The notes under the pieces were generated by a model. That model searched no databases and was not told where the DNA came from. It saw only the letters and a program-made list of their open reading frames with translations. Made by a program: the position numbers and the translations under genes. This document shows positions 1 to 7,218 of a stretch of DNA of 16,394 bases, piece after piece (the first letter of the stretch is position 1; each line of letters begins with the position of its first letter). This DNA comes from Bacteroidales bacterium (GTDB lineage Bacteria; Bacteroidota; Bacteroidia; Bacteroidales; Dysgonomonadaceae): NCBI GenBank assembly GCA_012841425.1, contig DUUR01000070.1:1-16394 (forward strand), read 5' to 3'.

Positions 1-87
1 GCTGATGATATTAAGAAGTTTGCTTCGGATTTACTTGAAAACGGTGATCTAAAAACAATTGTAATGTTGCCAGTTATAGAAGAGTAA
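1..87 (+). CDS. 3' end of a plus-strand gene, possibly an M16 family zinc peptidase
   Basis: The frame beginning at base 1 is open and ends in TAA at 85-87, giving the last 28 residues of a protein that starts outside the window. The visible piece is an acidic amphipathic helix followed by a short strand ending in VMLPVIEE. The pattern 'helix, LLxxG/N, then a V-x-M-x-P strand and acidic end' resembles from memory the extreme C-terminus of Bacteroidota M16 (insulinase/PqqL-like) peptidases. No catalytic motif is in view, so this is a weak family guess; that a coding end lies here is much better supported, because a terminator hairpin follows about 50 bases later. Confidence 0.45.
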   Translation, partial: ADDIKKFASDLLENGDLKTIVMLPVIEE

Positions 88-136
88 CTATAAACATGGA
101 TAATTTGCACTAAGTAATCGTTGCAAGTTTCACAAA

Positions 137-176
137 TCAAAAAGAGGGTTTCACACTGTGACTCCCTCTTTTTTGA
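137..176. terminator. Bidirectional intrinsic terminator between convergent genes
   Basis: A 12-base arm at 137-148 (TCAAAAAGAGGG) is matched by its reverse complement at 164-176, with one extra T. An inner stem TCACA/TGTGA (151-155 with 157-161) closes the loop. A T run follows the GC part on the plus strand and an A run precedes it, so both strands end in a U tract. It sits between the plus-strand stop at 87 and the minus-strand stop at 206, where a shared terminator is expected. Confidence 0.85.
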
Positions 177-205
177 TATAAAACTTTGTGATCTTAATAT
201 ATGTA

Positions 206-1495
206 TTAACTTTTCTTTAAATCGGGGGTATGCTTATACTTAAAGAGGATAGCAAAAAGAATTGTAACTATTAAAGCATATCCAGCAAATATAAACCAGA
301 CCGACTGCCAGTCTCCTATCATTAGCGATTTAACCTCTCCATTTACCAAAACATCTTGCCATGATGTAAATCTATTTACTACCATCTGCGCTCCCAATGT
401 GCCTATTGTAGCACCAACCCCATTTGTCATTAACATAAACATTCCTTGTGCACTTGAACGGATATTATGAGGCGTTTCTTTATCAACAAAGAGTGACCCT
501 GAGACATTAAAGAAATCGAATGCTACACCATACACAAGCATTGACATAATTAAAAGCCAAAGTCCTCCTCCAGGATTACCGAGTCCGAATAGGCCAAACC
601 TTAGTACCCAAGCCAACATTGCAATTAGTATAACCTTTTTTATTCCGAATCTACTTAAGAAAAAAGGAATTAATAATATACAAAGTGCTTCGGATATCTG
701 TGATAGCGATATAAGAATATTTGAATGCTTTACTCCAAAGCTGTTTGCATATTCGGTTGCCGCTTCGAAGCTTGCAATAAAGGGGTTGGCGAAACCATTT
801 GTTATTTGAAGTGAAACACCTAGTAGCATTGAGAATATAAAGAAAAGCGCCATCTTTCTCTGTTTAAACAACTTAAAAGCATCAAGCCCTAATCGTTGTG
901 CCAACGTCTTATCATTAGTATCTGTACTGACAGGGCAATTTGGTAGTGTGAATGAATACAACCCTAGAAGTAAACCGATGAAAGCACTAATAATAAATTG
1001 CATTGGGGTTGTTTGATATCCTAAAATATCAACAATCCACATTGTACAGATAAATCCTATAGTACCAAATACGCGGATTGGGGGGAATGCTTTGACTGTA
1101 TCTAAGCCTGATCTGTCTAGTATAGTATACGCAACAGAGTTGGATAGTGCCAAAGTGGGCATATAAAACGCAACACTTAATGTATAAAGAGTAAAGAAAA
1201 TTGCAAATGACACATTTCCTCCACTGCTAATTGCATAAAGTCCTGCTGAGGCCATGAAGACTGCTGCAAGTAGGTGGCATGCGCCCAATAGCTTCTGAGC
1301 AGAGACCCATCGGTCGGCGATAATTCCAATAAGTGCAGGCATGAAAATTGAAACTATGCCCTGAACTGAATAAAAAATACCAATATATGCTCCCATACCT
1401 GCTGGTCCGAGGTAACGAGACATAGAAGTAAGGTAAGCTCCCCAGACTGCAAACTGGAGAAAGTTCATAATTATTAAACGATTTTTCAAAGACAT
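206..1495 (-). CDS. MFS transporter, nucleoside:H+ symporter (NupG-like) family
   Basis: A 429-residue integral membrane protein with about 12 hydrophobic segments. The N-terminus (MSLKNRLIIMNFLQFAVWGAYLTS) and the loop after the second segment (GIIADRW followed by a basic residue, an MFS motif A) match the nucleoside:H+ symporter branch of the major facilitator superfamily. It probably imports nucleosides through the inner membrane using the proton gradient; the exact substrate cannot be read from sequence. The frame is open to an ATG at 1537, but I chose the ATG at 1495: family members begin close to this hydrophobic stretch, and the extra 14 codons run into a non-coding 14-bp repeat array. 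No ribosome binding site is visible at either start, as usual in Bacteroidota. The protein ends in a short charged tail (HTPDLKKS). It lies downstream of and co-directional with the EnvC-like gene, 183 bases away, and its 3' end uses the hairpin at 137-176. Confidence 0.8.
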   Translation of the reverse strand: MSLKNRLIIMNFLQFAVWGAYLTSMSRYLGPAGMGAYIGIFYSVQGIVSIFMPALIGIIADRWVSAQKLLGACHLLAAVFMASAGLYAISSGGNVSFAIFFTLYTLSVAFYMPTLALSNSVAYTILDRSGLDTVKAFPPIRVFGTIGFICTMWIVDILGYQTTPMQFIISAFIGLLLGLYSFTLPNCPVSTDTNDKTLAQRLGLDAFKLFKQRKMALFFIFSMLLGVSLQITNGFANPFIASFEAATEYANSFGVKHSNILISLSQISEALCILLIPFFLSRFGIKKVILIAMLAWVLRFGLFGLGNPGGGLWLLIMSMLVYGVAFDFFNVSGSLFVDKETPHNIRSSAQGMFMLMTNGVGATIGTLGAQMVVNRFTSWQDVLVNGEVKSLMIGDWQSVWFIFAGYALIVTILFAILFKYKHTPDLKKS

Positions 1496-1522
1496 GATTA
1501 TTAGTTGTTTAAATATTTTAAA

Positions 1523-1663
1523 CTGTAAACTCATCACAGTAGAGCCTCAACAGTAAATTCCATATAGTAAACCCTTCACGGTAAGATCTTCGCAGCAAGC
1601 TCCATACAGATAAACTCCTGATAGTAAACTCCTGATAGTAATCTCATCACAGTATGCACTACA
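1523..1663. repeat. Ten degenerate 14-bp tandem repeats between two genes
   Basis: Reading the plus strand from 1523, the sequence falls into ten consecutive units with consensus CAGTAAACTCCTCA: unit starts are 1523, 1537, 1551, 1565, 1579, 1593, 1607 (15 bases), 1622, 1636 and 1650. The G at unit position 3 is present in every unit. Units 7 and 8 share TAAACTCCTGATAGTAA-type sequence almost perfectly, while others differ at several positions. The array fills nearly the whole gap between the EnvC-like stop (1679) and the transporter start (1495). On the transcribed minus strand the unit reads TGAGGAGTTTACTG. No promoter consensus or hairpin was found in it. Its role is unknown. Confidence 0.85.
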
Positions 1664-1678
1664 TGGATTTATAGAAGT

Positions 1679-2992
1679 TTATCTGCTCAACCATGGTGCG
1701 GGATTAAGCTTCGTTGTTTTTTGCCATAACTGAAAATGCATCGTAGACACTCCTGTATCGGGGTCTGTAAATATTCTGCCTAACGATTGACCTGTTTTGA
1801 CCTTATCTCCTTGTTTGACGAAAAGGTCAAATATATTTGCATAGAAAGTATAATATTCGCCATGTCTAACAATTACGCATGTATTAGATCCGGGGAATGA
1901 GAATACCTTAGATACTTCACCATCAAATACCGAACGTATATCTGCTCCTCTCTCTGCTTGAATGTCTATTCCATTACTGTTTGTGGTAATGTTCCACTCT
2001 TTATGTTGCTTTGTGCCAAAACTGCCTACTACTGAGGAGGTGCCTGCAACAGGCATGGGCAGTCTACCTCTGTTTGATGCAAAGTCTTTTGATAAATTAA
2101 AACTTTCTGTTGAGGCAGTGCTGGCTCCTATACTTGGAGATACACCTCTGCTGGGACTTACCTCTTTCTCCTTTGCTGTTTCTACTTCTTTTCTATCTGT
2201 CTTTTTTTCAGCTTCTGCACGTTTAGCTGCCTCAGCTAACCTTAATGCTTCGGCCTCACGCTCTTGACGTGCAACCTCTTCTGCAATAAGCTTTTCTATT
2301 TGATTATTTAGCTGATTGTCTTGACGTTGTTTATTTTGCAGTTCTTTTCGTAATTGCTCCTCTCTACCTTTAACCTGTGAAACCTCTACTTGATAGCTTT
2401 TCTCTTCACTTTCAAGTTTCTGTCTCTCCTGCTGCATAGACTCTAAGACCTTTAACTTATCTACCTTGGCTTGAGCGATTGCATTCTGCTTATTGGCAAT
2501 CTCTGTGTTTTGTTTTTTAATCTCCTCTGCCTGCGATTTCTGCCATTTAGAATACTCTCTTAGATATTGCATTCTTCTTAAAGATTCACCAAATGACTTA
2601 CCAGATAGTATAAAGAGTAGTTTATTCTGATTGAACTTCTGATTAAGCATGCCCTTTATTGCATCGGCATAATTATCTTGCTTTTTCTTTAATTCAATTT
2701 GAAGTCTTTCAATTTCTTTATGAAGTCGTGCCTCCTCTCTAGTTAATGCCTCAACCTCTTTCCTTTGTACATCAATTAATTCTCTGCGTGAAGAAATCTG
2801 TTTATTAATAAGATTTATTCGATCCATAATTGTGGTTGTTTGCTTTTTAACATCGAGATAAAGCTTATTTGTATTTCTTATATCTTCCTGAATTGCTTGC
2901 CTCTGTCTTTGCAATTGCTCTATTTGCTCTGTTTGAGAGAATAATAAAGTTATTGAAAATAAAAAAACAGATATGAGACTTAGTGTTTTCAT
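1679..2992 (-). CDS. EnvC-like murein hydrolase activator: coiled coil plus degenerate LytM (M23) domain
   Basis: A 437-residue exported protein. Residues 1-19 form a signal peptide (MKTLSLISVFLFSITLLFS, then QTEQ). Residues about 20-265 are a Gln/Glu/Lys-rich coiled coil, followed by a Ser/Thr-rich linker and a C-terminal LytM/M23 fold (about 320-437). In active LytM enzymes zinc is held by an HxxxD pair and an HxH pair. Here the HxxxD site reads SNGID (S339, D343) and the HxH site reads TMH (T417, H419), so half of the ligands are missing. That is the signature of EnvC/NlpD-type non-enzymatic factors that switch on cell-wall amidases at division. The start overlaps the DUF4292 stop by four bases (ATGA at 2989-2992), indicating translational coupling as last gene of the dut-TPR-DUF4292 operon. 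Amidase partner and division role are inferred from the family. Confidence 0.88.
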   Translation of the reverse strand: MKTLSLISVFLFSITLLFSQTEQIEQLQRQRQAIQEDIRNTNKLYLDVKKQTTTIMDRINLINKQISSRRELIDVQRKEVEALTREEARLHKEIERLQIELKKKQDNYADAIKGMLNQKFNQNKLLFILSGKSFGESLRRMQYLREYSKWQKSQAEEIKKQNTEIANKQNAIAQAKVDKLKVLESMQQERQKLESEEKSYQVEVSQVKGREEQLRKELQNKQRQDNQLNNQIEKLIAEEVARQEREAEALRLAEAAKRAEAEKKTDRKEVETAKEKEVSPSRGVSPSIGASTASTESFNLSKDFASNRGRLPMPVAGTSSVVGSFGTKQHKEWNITTNSNGIDIQAERGADIRSVFDGEVSKVFSFPGSNTCVIVRHGEYYTFYANIFDLFVKQGDKVKTGQSLGRIFTDPDTGVSTMHFQLWQKTTKLNPAPWLSR

Positions 2993-3843
2993 TGATGGGG
3001 TGCAATAATTTTTAGAATATCGGAAATAGCAACTTTTCGATAACCATTTGGAATACTTGTAGAAATACTAAATGGTTCGTTTATTTCTATTCCAGAAAAC
3101 CTTAATTCTGAATCGAGCTTTCTTTTTTGAGTAGTAATAGCAACCATCATTCGATGTGGAAATATTGACTCTGTCATTTGGGCAAATTCATCATATGACC
3201 ATTTCAAAGAAAGTTGATTTTCATTGTGTAATAGTTGAGTATACACAATCCTATCATCTCCGTTTACATTAAACGAATAATCAATTCCAGAATCGTGATC
3301 TTTGCCAGTTATAGTATAATTAAGATCTGATGTTTGAGCATACCTTAACATTCTATAATCGTTATATTCAACTCTGTTTTTACCTGTAATGAATAGAGAA
3401 TTAGTAAGCATAGATTGTAGAGTATAAAAGTCGAACCCTACAGGATAGTGCTCCTTTAGAGAAGATATCGTTTCCTCTACATACCTTTTATTCATTCTAT
3501 CAAGTAATACAACCTGATATGGATCGATATAAAACCTAAACATCTCTACACCAAACAGAGGTTGCACCGAAATCTGAATGGAGCTATCTTTTACCATCCG
3601 TAGAGTTGCCTTTGAGCTTAAAGTTTTAGAGCCATTGGTAATATTAATATTTAATCTAGACGAGAAGGTAGTGTAATTTAAATCATTTGAAATAATATCT
3701 ATAAAAAGCTCACTATTTTCTTTTTCTTCAATAGGGCTGGTAGAATGAATAACCTTATGCTTGGATTTACAAGCAGTAAAAAGTGCAATATTTAGTAGAA
3801 TTAAAAATAATGCAATTATATATATCGATTTATGCTTTTTCAT
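2989..3843 (-). CDS. DUF4292 lipoprotein, LolB-like outer-membrane lipoprotein candidate
   Basis: A 284-residue lipoprotein: hydrophobic leader (residues 6-21) and lipobox LFTAC with the acylated cysteine at C25, followed by KSK and an unstructured linker. The mature part resembles DUF4292. Residues about 55-150 alternate strands in the order seen in LolA/LolB half-barrels: 'SSRLNINIT', 'KATLRMVKDSSIQISVQPLFGVEMFRF', 'VVLLDRMNKRYVEE', then a helix and 'LQSMLTNSLF'. The 'PLFGVEMFRFYIDP' segment looks like the LolB core in which a small-molecule-sized hydrophobic cavity holds lipoprotein acyl chains. Function is not established; the LolB-like reading is my inference from the pattern. Its ATG shares one base with the TAA of the preceding TPR gene (TAATG), and its stop overlaps the EnvC-like start, so all three are probably co-translated. 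Confidence 0.78.
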   Translation of the reverse strand: MKKHKSIYIIALFLILLNIALFTACKSKHKVIHSTSPIEEKENSELFIDIISNDLNYTTFSSRLNINITNGSKTLSSKATLRMVKDSSIQISVQPLFGVEMFRFYIDPYQVVLLDRMNKRYVEETISSLKEHYPVGFDFYTLQSMLTNSLFITGKNRVEYNDYRMLRYAQTSDLNYTITGKDHDSGIDYSFNVNGDDRIVYTQLLHNENQLSLKWSYDEFAQMTESIFPHRMMVAITTQKRKLDSELRFSGIEINEPFSISTSIPNGYRKVAISDILKIIAPHQ

Positions 3844-5534
3844 TATAGTTTACCTCTTCTTATTTTACGTTTAAGATCTTTTGAGTCACCTCCCAACTCT
3901 TTTGCTTTTTTCCAATATTCAATTGCTGTCTTTTCTTCACCAGTCTTAAATAACACATCTCCATAATGCTCATAGACATCTGCAGACGGCTCATCCTCAT
4001 ATTCGATAGCTTTTTCGATATATATTTTAGCCATAATATAAGATCCCTGCTCATATAGTATCCAACCATATGTATCAAGATAAGTTGGATTAAGTGGTTC
4101 AGCTTTAACTGTGATTCCACTCATCTGCTCGGCTCTATCTAAATCCCTTTTCCCTAATGACAGATAATAACTGTAATTGTTTAAAACAGGGAGATTTTGA
4201 GGGTTAAGCTGAAGCGCTTTATCATAATTTGAAAATGCTTCCTTTTTGTTGCCTAGAAAGTAATTTAAATCACCTATCTGCCCATAGAAATCTGACTCAA
4301 GTACAGGATTATTGAATTTAGCATATTCAATTCCTTTTTCGAAAACAGAGAGGGCTTCTTTATATTTTTTTTCTTGATAATTTACAGCTCCCAAGTAATA
4401 ATAAAATTGTGGTTCTTGTGGTAAGTACTCCAAGGCTTTAGTGGTTACCTCTTTTACTTTTACGAAGTCTTCTTGAGGAAGGGCAACTCTGATTATTTGT
4501 TCATAACCTCCTGGATTATCGGGGTTATCCTCAATGAAAACTTCAAACTGTTTCACCGCATTTGTGTAATCGCCTTGTATAGAAAGAACATTACCGTATA
4601 TAAGGTTTATTTGAGTATTATTTGGGTGTTGCTCAAAAAGTGATTCAAAGAGAGGATTGGCTTGTTTTAAATCTAAACTATTTTGTTGTAAAACTCCCAA
4701 ATATCTGGTAAGAAGTTGAATTTTAGTATCAACATCCATTGTAGTGCCAGTTATTGCATTTGTCAATTCTTGCTGAGCTGCTTCACTATTGCCTGTTCTC
4801 TCGTAGTAATTAACCATAGAAAGTATTAGAGCTGGATAGTCGGGGTCTATTGTTTGTGCATTCTTGTAATAACCTAACGCTTTATCTTTTTGATTGTCAT
4901 CCATATAAAGATCGCCCATAAGAATGATATATCTTAAATCATCTGGGGTTTTATCAATAATTTGTTGAATTTCCTCAAATGCTTTTTCTTTATTGTCTAT
5001 TATTGAATAAAGCCTAAACTTATTCAGTGCAAGTGCTTCAGACACTCCTACTCTTTTTTCAAGCTCATCGAGAGATTTTATCGCTTTTTCTGTCTCACCA
5101 TTATCAGCATAGGCATTTGCCATTTCAAAGTGTAACTCTAGTTTATCAGGATATAATTCTAGTAAATAGCTGTATATGTCTACCACTTCCTGATTCAAAT
5201 TCATCTCCTTACTCAAATTGGCTAGAAGCATACCATAATAGTAGTTCGTTTCATCGTAATGGAATGCTTTTTTATAATAATCTAGGGCTTTTTCTTTCTC
5301 CTCTATTATACTGTAGAACGATCCTAACTCAACTAAAACATTAGCATTAGTTGAATCTAAAGCATAACAATGTAAGAGTAAATCTAATGTCTCACTATAT
5401 TTACCTTGAGCTTTTGAATTTAAAGCTTCATAGAAGTAAAAGTCGAATTTTCTATTATTATCGTCAACCTGTGCATTGACAATCAATGGAATATTTACCA
5501 GTGTAAAACAAAATACTATTATTATATATATCAT
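3843..5534 (-). CDS. Exported tetratricopeptide-repeat (TPR) protein
   Basis: A 563-residue protein made almost wholly of TPR units. The N-terminus MIYIIIVFCFTLVNIPLIVNAQ is a signal peptide with probable cleavage after VNA or NAQ. From about residue 30 to 555 there are many 34-residue helical pairs with TPR signatures, for example A..LG.FY....EKALDYYKKAFHYD, GDLYMDDNQKDKALGYYKNAQTIDPDYP and IGDLNYFLGNKKEAFSNYDKALQLNPQN. No enzymatic domain is visible, so it probably acts as a periplasmic or outer-membrane-associated scaffold; partners are unknown. The frame stays open upstream to 5684, but that region is dut coding sequence in another frame. The ATG at 5534, which opens the signal peptide and sits 7 bases after the dut stop, is clearly the real start. 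It is coupled downstream to the DUF4292 gene. Confidence 0.87.
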   Translation of the reverse strand: MIYIIIVFCFTLVNIPLIVNAQVDDNNRKFDFYFYEALNSKAQGKYSETLDLLLHCYALDSTNANVLVELGSFYSIIEEKEKALDYYKKAFHYDETNYYYGMLLANLSKEMNLNQEVVDIYSYLLELYPDKLELHFEMANAYADNGETEKAIKSLDELEKRVGVSEALALNKFRLYSIIDNKEKAFEEIQQIIDKTPDDLRYIILMGDLYMDDNQKDKALGYYKNAQTIDPDYPALILSMVNYYERTGNSEAAQQELTNAITGTTMDVDTKIQLLTRYLGVLQQNSLDLKQANPLFESLFEQHPNNTQINLIYGNVLSIQGDYTNAVKQFEVFIEDNPDNPGGYEQIIRVALPQEDFVKVKEVTTKALEYLPQEPQFYYYLGAVNYQEKKYKEALSVFEKGIEYAKFNNPVLESDFYGQIGDLNYFLGNKKEAFSNYDKALQLNPQNLPVLNNYSYYLSLGKRDLDRAEQMSGITVKAEPLNPTYLDTYGWILYEQGSYIMAKIYIEKAIEYEDEPSADVYEHYGDVLFKTGEEKTAIEYWKKAKELGGDSKDLKRKIRRGKL

Positions 5535-5541
5535 TACTTTT

Positions 5542-5976
5542 TTATAACTTGCCTGTATGTCCAAATCCTCCTTCGCCACGTTCAGTTTCATCGAGCACAT
5601 CAACTTCGTTCCATTCAATCCTTTCATGCTTAGCAATAACCATTTGACATATTCTTTCACCATCATTGACGGTAAATATTTCATTAGATAGATTCACTAA
5701 AACTACTCTAATTTCTCCTCTGTAATCTGCATCAATCGTTCCTGGTGCGTTTACTATGCTAACTCCATGTTTCACGGCCAAACCGCTTCTGGGGCGAATC
5801 TGTGCCTCAAACCCTTCTGGTAGTTGAATATATACACCAGTAGGTATCAGCGAACGCTCCAAAGGGAACAACTCTATCGGTTCCTCTAAGTTAGCTCGCA
5901 AATCCATACCAGCCGCTAAAGCTGTGGCATAGTTAGGAAGAGGATGTTTGGATTTATTTACTATTTTAATTTTCAT
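5542..5976 (-). CDS. dut: dUTP diphosphatase (dUTPase)
   Basis: A 144-residue trimeric-type dUTPase that hydrolyses dUTP to dUMP and pyrophosphate in the cytosol, keeping uracil out of DNA and supplying dUMP for thymidylate synthesis. All five family motifs are present: AAGMDLRA (21-28), [11 protein letters not shown] (62-72), [14 protein letters not shown] (76-89, with the catalytic-water aspartate D83), GERICQMVI (106-114) and the phosphate-closing Gly-rich tail [10 protein letters not shown] (133-142). Length is typical of bacterial Dut. It is the first gene of a minus-strand operon continuing into the TPR, DUF4292 and EnvC-like genes. No Shine-Dalgarno is seen. The 160-bp gap upstream is shared with a divergent gene and holds only an imperfect promoter candidate for this strand. 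Confidence 0.97.
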   Translation of the reverse strand: MKIKIVNKSKHPLPNYATALAAGMDLRANLEEPIELFPLERSLIPTGVYIQLPEGFEAQIRPRSGLAVKHGVSIVNAPGTIDADYRGEIRVVLVNLSNEIFTVNDGERICQMVIAKHERIEWNEVDVLDETERGEGGFGHTGKL

Positions 5977-6035
5977 ATAATTGATTACTTTTCTTTCTAA
6001 TCACCTTAAATTAAGTGCTATCTTAACAAGATATA

Positions 6036-6044
6036 CAAATAGTA
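6036..6044 (-). promoter_or_regulatory. Weak candidate -7 element for the dut operon
   Basis: On the minus strand this reads TACTATTTG, which has the TA and TTTG halves of the Bacteroidota -7 box (TAnnTTTG) but three bases between them instead of two. It would give a leader of roughly 50 bases before the dut ATG at 5976. It is the best match in the divergent gap, but imperfect, and no clear TTTG -33 element accompanies it. Confidence 0.25.
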
Positions 6045-6124
6045 CATAATAATATTTGATAGTGCGAATTTATACAATTCTGAGGAATTAACAGTCAATT
6101 TTTTAAACTTTAAACCTAAAACCA

Positions 6125-6132
6125 TATCTTTG
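6125..6132 (+). promoter_or_regulatory. Bacteroidota -7 promoter element (TATCTTTG)
   Basis: TATCTTTG is a perfect match to TAnnTTTG. It ends only 4 bases before the ATG at 6137, so transcription would begin at or within a few bases of the start codon. The expected -33 region (about 6098-6106) is a T-rich run without an exact TTTG. Confidence 0.55.
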
Positions 6133-6136
6133 TTAT

Positions 6137-6862
6137 ATGAGTGAACATGATGATCTATTAGAAAGACTTAGGCAGACATTGAATCAGCAAGAGATTGACT
6201 CTTTTCATATTCTTGAAGATTTAGTTCCCCTAGATATACAAATGGATTACTTCAAATACTTTGATAATCTAAGAAAAGAAAACCCTTCATTCGATAAAGA
6301 CGAAGAAGTCTCAATTTTATTTTCTCCAGGAGTAGATATTGAAAGAAAGAAAAAGAGCTTAACCTTACTTGCTTCAATTCCTGACGTTGGAGCATATCGA
6401 ACAATTGAAACATACCATAGCAGTCCAGCCGATAAAGAACTGGCACATTGGTCATCAATGGCTCTTGTTAGCAGTAGAATTATACTGACTTCTGATCTTT
6501 CGGGTCAGCAACAGATATATGTATCATCGGGATTAGGAGGGCAGGATAGAAAACTAAGATTTTTCTCTCTTTTCACCACTAGTAATCGTCAGGAGTTTAC
6601 AGATCTTCAAAAAGAGATGATAGAGCGTGAGTTTACATTTCATCTCAATTCAATAGACGTAATAATAGAACAGATTGATATAAAAAGTAACTACTTTACT
6701 TTATTAATATTATTTCCTTTTGATGAAGATATTAAATCTAGACTTAACTCTGCGGTTAAAGAGTGCAATCAATATGGCAACTTCTTGGATGCAAGGTTCC
6801 TTTTTACCAACGTTAAAATATTAAACGAAAAGGAGATCGAAACTTTGCTAGGTAAAAAGTAA
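6137..6862 (+). CDS. Cytosolic protein of unknown function, 241 residues
   Basis: I do not recognise this family. The product is acidic to neutral, has no signal peptide and no membrane segment, and is therefore probably cytosolic. It begins with a charged helical region (MSEHDDLLERLRQTLNQQEID), followed by alternating strands and helices. Conspicuous segments are AHWSSMALVSSRIILTSDL and a Gly-rich turn YVSSGLGGQDRKLRFFSLF. The C-terminal third (YFTLLILFPFDEDIKSRLNSAVKECNQYG...ARFLFTNVKIL) has a strand-helix-strand look of a ferredoxin-like or ACT-sized subdomain. No catalytic motif is evident. It diverges from dut across 160 bases and is separated from the men operon by 356 bases, so it appears monocistronic. 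The first ATG lies unusually close to the promoter element at 6125-6132; the next in-frame methionine is at residue 36 and would cut off well-formed helical sequence, so I kept 6137. Confidence 0.75.
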   Translation: MSEHDDLLERLRQTLNQQEIDSFHILEDLVPLDIQMDYFKYFDNLRKENPSFDKDEEVSILFSPGVDIERKKKSLTLLASIPDVGAYRTIETYHSSPADKELAHWSSMALVSSRIILTSDLSGQQQIYVSSGLGGQDRKLRFFSLFTTSNRQEFTDLQKEMIEREFTFHLNSIDVIIEQIDIKSNYFTLLILFPFDEDIKSRLNSAVKECNQYGNFLDARFLFTNVKILNEKEIETLLGKK

Positions 6863-7190
6863 CATATATTTATTCTTCTAACTTATAATATCATTTTCAA
6901 AGACTTAATTTAAAGCTAACAATTGCACTCTTTGTTGTTTAGATTCAAAAACAAACATTAGACTTTGAATTATTATTAGAATATAATATTGCTCCTTTTA
7001 TAGTAAAAAAGATATTATTTGATATACACTTTGGCTTTAAAGTAATCTTATAGTCTCCCTTTTACTCGGGTGTCCAATTTTAGTGATTTCAATTTCACTT
7101 AAACCTGAAGTTAAACACACAAAGTATCTTTTATAAATAATTACAATTAAGAACATTCAGAACTAAATTTCGTTTTAATGATGTTATCAC
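6863..7190. other. AT-rich intergenic region, no gene found
   Basis: This stretch of about 330 bases upstream of the men promoter has frequent stops in all frames and no convincing start. It holds small inverted repeats: ATTCAAA at 6943-6949 with TTTGAAT at 6964-6970, and AGTGA at 7082-7086 with TCACT at 7095-7099. None is followed by a T tract that would make a good terminator. The 7050-7080 section (TTTTACTCGGGTGTCC) is more GC-rich than its surroundings. I see no tRNA, no known riboswitch and no IS end. Confidence 0.5.
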
Positions 7191-7198
7191 TAATTTTG
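7191..7198 (+). promoter_or_regulatory. -7 promoter element of the menaquinone operon (TAATTTTG)
   Basis: TAATTTTG fits TAnnTTTG exactly and lies 20 bases before the ATG of the first operon gene at 7219. A TTTCG at about 7168-7172 sits at roughly -33 spacing and may be a degenerate TTTG. The predicted leader is only about 15 bases, leaving no room for a riboswitch, so any control would act at initiation. Confidence 0.6.
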
Positions 7199-7218
7199 CA
7201 GATAAAATACAACTCAGT

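Noticed and set aside
1496..1537. Longer start for the MFS transporter at 1537
   Set aside because: The extra 14 codons run into the 14-bp repeat array and are not typical of the family N-terminus.
1523..1663. The 14-bp repeats as a CRISPR array
   Set aside because: The units are directly abutting and degenerate with no spacers, and no cas gene is nearby.
5027..5344. Plus-strand 105-codon frame opposite the TPR gene
   Set aside because: Antisense shadow of a strong TPR coding region; no recognisable motif or promoter.
5535..5684. N-terminal 50-residue extension of the TPR protein
   Set aside because: It overlaps dut in another frame and would bury the signal peptide; the ATG at 5534 is correctly placed 7 bases after the dut stop.
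7079..7103. Small inverted repeat (TTTAGTGA / TCACTTAAA) as a terminator
   Set aside because: Short AT-rich stem with a bulge and no T tract; it also lies about 220 bases beyond the nearest upstream stop.
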